A DNA stretch of 64,000 nucleotides from JBNKLG01 sp050292235. GTDB taxonomy: Bacteria; Pseudomonadota; Gammaproteobacteria; Chromatiales; Chromatiaceae. Below, piece after piece: positions 61,819-64,000 of the stretch. A program made the position numbers and the translations under genes. The stretch is from NCBI GenBank assembly GCA_050292235.1, contig JBNKLG010000002.1, positions 41,759 through 105,758 of the forward strand, written 5' to 3'. Below the pieces are notes generated by a model, which made no database searches, had not been told where the DNA came from, and saw only the letters and a list, made by a program, of their open reading frames with translations. The first letter of the stretch is position 1; each line of letters begins with the position of its first letter.

Positions 61819-62583
61819 TCAGGTACGCTGTTTCTTGGAGAAAAAGGAGATCAAACCCAGTCCAGAAAGCATCAACCAAACTGCAGCCGGTACGGGCACT
61901 GATGCAACAGAAGCGGAGCCATAGAGATACTGGATGCCTGCAATATCATCTGCGCCCAAACCACTGAGCGCTGAGCCTGAGGTGTAATACGGATACATGA
62001 CCGCTGTCGTATCGACAGAGTGTCCCAGCCCAAGGGCATGGCCCAGCTCATGTAAAACAATAGAAAAAATATCAATCTCACCCGATTGATCTGCTCCAAC
62101 GGTCCAATTTTCTTCTCGATCAAGCATCACATCACCGGAGAACGGAGAAACATTTCCATCTTGAGGGGGATACCACCCAAATCCCAGAGTATCTGTTGGC
62201 CCATCAATACCCAGAGCACCAATACGAATATCGGCAGTCGTGCCAACACCGACGGCTGCACCACCATCTGCCACCTCCGTAAAGGTCAAATCCGCTACTG
62301 CCGCCCAGGTGCTAAAGGCACGACGAATTTCATCCATATAGCCCGCAGGCATCACCGAAGAGATGGCGGTGGTACTGCTCTCGTTACAGCTGCTACAAGC
62401 ACCGCCACTGATAGCCACACTGGTATCAATAAAACTCCAGGTAATGCTTGCCCCGGTTTCATAGATCGGCGCCCACCATTTCCAAATGCCTGACGTACTT
62501 TCTGGACCTAATGTATAGGCCTGGGCATGACTCATAAAAAGACCAAATAAGGCAATGAGTAATGCCGACCGATATCTATTCAT
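61819..62583 (-). CDS. Matrixin-type zinc metalloprotease with PEP-CTERM-like tail
   Basis: The start ATG 62583 (GAGGTGGG upstream) gives a signal peptide MNRYRSALLIALFGLFMSHA. The 254-aa product contains VLHELGHALGLGHS, the HExxHxxGxxH zinc site, followed by a Met-turn candidate in TTAVMYPYY and GLGADDIAGIQYLYG, as in matrixin/M10 proteases. The C-terminus has VPVPAAVWL, a hydrophobic stretch and KKQRT. This is the form of a PEP-CTERM sorting signal processed by exosortase. It should be secreted or surface-anchored. No exosortase gene lies in the window. Confidence 0.85.
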   Translation of the reverse strand: MNRYRSALLIALFGLFMSHAQAYTLGPESTSGIWKWWAPIYETGASITWSFIDTSVAISGGACSSCNESSTTAISSVMPAGYMDEIRRAFSTWAAVADLTFTEVADGGAAVGVGTTADIRIGALGIDGPTDTLGFGWYPPQDGNVSPFSGDVMLDREENWTVGADQSGEIDIFSIVLHELGHALGLGHSVDTTAVMYPYYTSGSALSGLGADDIAGIQYLYGSASVASVPVPAAVWLMLSGLGLISFFSKKQRT

Positions 62584-62706
62584 AACTTTCCCACCTCTTG
62601 CATAATTTTCCAAAGGAAACCCTAACTGTACCAATGAAAGTCAGGCTCCAAACGGAGCCAAAGTATCTCTGTTGATCACTGGCATCGTCAACCCCGTGTG
62701 TTTTGG

Positions 62707-64000
62707 CTACCGTAGCGCCTCCCCCGGCTTTACGCGATACCAGGCCGCATAAAGCGCAGGCAGAAAAATCAGCGTCAGCAATGTAGCCACCGCCAGCCCA
62801 CCCATAATGGCAACGGCCATGGGACCGAAAAAAGCGCTGCGGGTCAAGGGAATCATCGCCAGAATAGCCGCTGCTGCTGTCAGCATGATGGGCCGGTAGC
62901 GGCGCACGGTTGACTCAATGATGGCTTCCCATAGGGAGCGTCCCTCTTCGCAGTCCTGACGAATCTGATCCACCAGAATGACCGAATTCCGCATAATCAT
63001 GCCCGATAGTGCAATGGTGCCCAACATGGCGACAAAGCCAAAAGGTTTGTTGAACAGCAACAGTGCAGCCGTTACCCCGATAATGCCCAGTGGGGCAGTC
63101 AGCACCACCATGGCCACACGGGAAAAACTCTGCAGCTGAATCATCAGCACCGTGATCACCACAGCCAGGAAAAGCGGTACGCCCGCCGCTACCGAGGCCC
63201 CCCCTTTGGCACTTTTCTCCACCGAGCCGCCAACCTCAAGCCGATACCCCAATGGCAGCTCGGCGGTGATGGCCGCAATGCGGGGATGCAGTGCGGCCAC
63301 CACCTCGGCTGGCTGTACACTGCCGTAGAGGGTCGAGTTGATGGTAATCGTCGGTATCCGGTTGCGGTGCCAGATAACGCCATCCTCAAACCCATATTCG
63401 GGCTTCAGTACCTGGGCTAGGGAGACCGTTTTGCCCTCCACGACGGGAATGGTCAGATCCATCAACTGGGAAAGCCGGTGTCGATCCGTCTCAGCCCCCC
63501 GAATCATAACGCTGATGGTCTCCGTGCCTTCGCGAAATTCTGTGACCGGCAAACCACGCAGGGTGGTGTTGAGAAAGTTGGCGATCCGGGCATTGGAGAG
63601 CCCCAGCAAACGCATCTTTTCCTGATCGATATGCAACCGCACCACCTTCGAGGTCTCCTCCCAGTCCAGATGCACGTTGGAGAGATGGGGATTGCTCCGC
63701 ATGGCTTCGGCAATCCGATAGGCAATGGCCCTCAACTGCTCGACATCGGGACCACTGACCCGGTATTGCACGGGGAAACCCACCGGCGGACCATTTTCCA
63801 GTCGCTTCACCACGGCCATCACTCCGTTGGGACTTTGGGCATAAAAGTCGATCAATTGCCGTCGTAGAGCCTCGCGGGCCTCGGAACCGGTGGTCAGGAT
63901 GACAAACTGGGCAAAATTGGGCTGGGTCAGCTTTTGATCCAGGGGCAGATAGAACCGGGGACTGCCGGAACCGATATAGGCAGCGTAGTTTTCTATGCCA
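62707..64000 (-). CDS. RND efflux transporter permease subunit, C-terminal part (cut by window edge)
   Basis: The frame is open from the right edge (64000) to the stop at 62707, giving about 430 residues; the start lies outside the window. It begins inside the porter domain (ENYAAYIGSGSPRFYLPL, then QPNFAQFVILT), continues through the second periplasmic loop (GFPVQYRVSGPD) and the C-terminal membrane half with LGTIALSGMIMRNSVILVDQ and FFGPMAVAIMGGLAVATLL. This is an AcrB/HAE-type inner-membrane drug:proton antiporter. Membrane-fusion and outer-membrane partners would lie upstream, beyond the edge. Confidence 0.92.
   Translation of the reverse strand, partial: GIENYAAYIGSGSPRFYLPLDQKLTQPNFAQFVILTTGSEAREALRRQLIDFYAQSPNGVMAVVKRLENGPPVGFPVQYRVSGPDVEQLRAIAYRIAEAMRSNPHLSNVHLDWEETSKVVRLHIDQEKMRLLGLSNARIANFLNTTLRGLPVTEFREGTETISVMIRGAETDRHRLSQLMDLTIPVVEGKTVSLAQVLKPEYGFEDGVIWHRNRIPTITINSTLYGSVQPAEVVAALHPRIAAITAELPLGYRLEVGGSVEKSAKGGASVAAGVPLFLAVVITVLMIQLQSFSRVAMVVLTAPLGIIGVTAALLLFNKPFGFVAMLGTIALSGMIMRNSVILVDQIRQDCEEGRSLWEAIIESTVRRYRPIMLTAAAAILAMIPLTRSAFFGPMAVAIMGGLAVATLLTLIFLPALYAAWYRVKPGEALR

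Noticed and set aside
1..64000. CRISPR array, prophage, integrative element or biosynthetic megacluster
   Set aside because: No regularly spaced repeats, integrase, transposase, capsid, NRPS/PKS or toxin-antitoxin signatures were seen in any frame.

Overview
The window reads as a chromosomal segment of a Gammaproteobacterium. The evidence is gene order and family type: hflK-hflC-DUF2065-hisZ-purA, rpsP-rimM-trmD-rplS, tpiA-secG-tRNA-Leu, and mrcB followed by a TPR lipoprotein as in Pseudomonas (LpoP). The large number of PAS/GGDEF/EAL/histidine kinase genes, a NosL-type metal operon and a periplasmic rhodanese suggest an environmental, possibly sulfur-oxidising, free-living bacterium. That lifestyle is inference only. 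No rRNA, phage, IS transposase or CRISPR array was seen.

Layout. 0-8 kb (minus strand): start of a SARP/BTAD regulator cut by the window edge, tsaB, yoaA, an unknown 163-aa protein, then a cell-wall cassette (L,D-transpeptidase, PBP1B, LpoP-like lipoprotein). 8-15 kb: a small membrane protein, then tRNA-Leu(GAG), secG with a very long acidic tail, tpiA, purA, hisZ, DUF2065, hflC and hflK. 15-20.6 kb: a PAS-GGDEF-EAL protein followed by the decayed remains of a chemotaxis operon. cheY and an mcp are intact. A truncated STAS gene, a cheA linker fragment, a frameshifted cheR, a cheD N-terminus and a cheB C-terminus remain as relics in ancestral order. 21-33 kb: signalling genes, namely a multi-PAS histidine kinase, an overlapping REC-PAS-PAS protein whose NarX-type kinase core has lost its catalytic residues, a Cache-PAS-GGDEF-EAL protein, and a NarL-type regulator with its REC-multi-PAS kinase.

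33-39 kb: a tight eight-gene operon with two NosL-family proteins, a MacB/LolCDE-type ABC transporter, two membrane proteins, a TlpA thioredoxin and a DsbD/SafE-like membrane protein. It looks like a metal (probably copper) handling and thiol-reduction module, but no client enzyme such as NosZ is in the window. 39-46 kb: a two-partner secretion transporter without a visible partner, a DEAD-box helicase, sbcB, a REP-like inverted pair and the rplS-trmD-rimM-rpsP operon. 46-54 kb (plus strand): a GCS2 ligase/M14 carboxypeptidase pair, a periplasmic rhodanese, a second MCP, a DUF4139 protein and a membrane-TPR protein. 54-64 kb: a rhomboid protease with TPR-like tail, a DeaD-type helicase, a PhnD-sensor kinase with a REC-DUF3369-HD-GYP partner, a small secreted protein, a matrixin-type protease with a PEP-CTERM-like tail, and the C-terminal part of an RND efflux pump cut by the right edge.

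The main themes are cyclic-di-GMP and two-component signalling with several catalytically degenerate members, reduction of one chemotaxis operon, and an uncharacterised metal-trafficking operon. Coordinates of starts were chosen by ribosome binding sites and signal peptides where these were visible.
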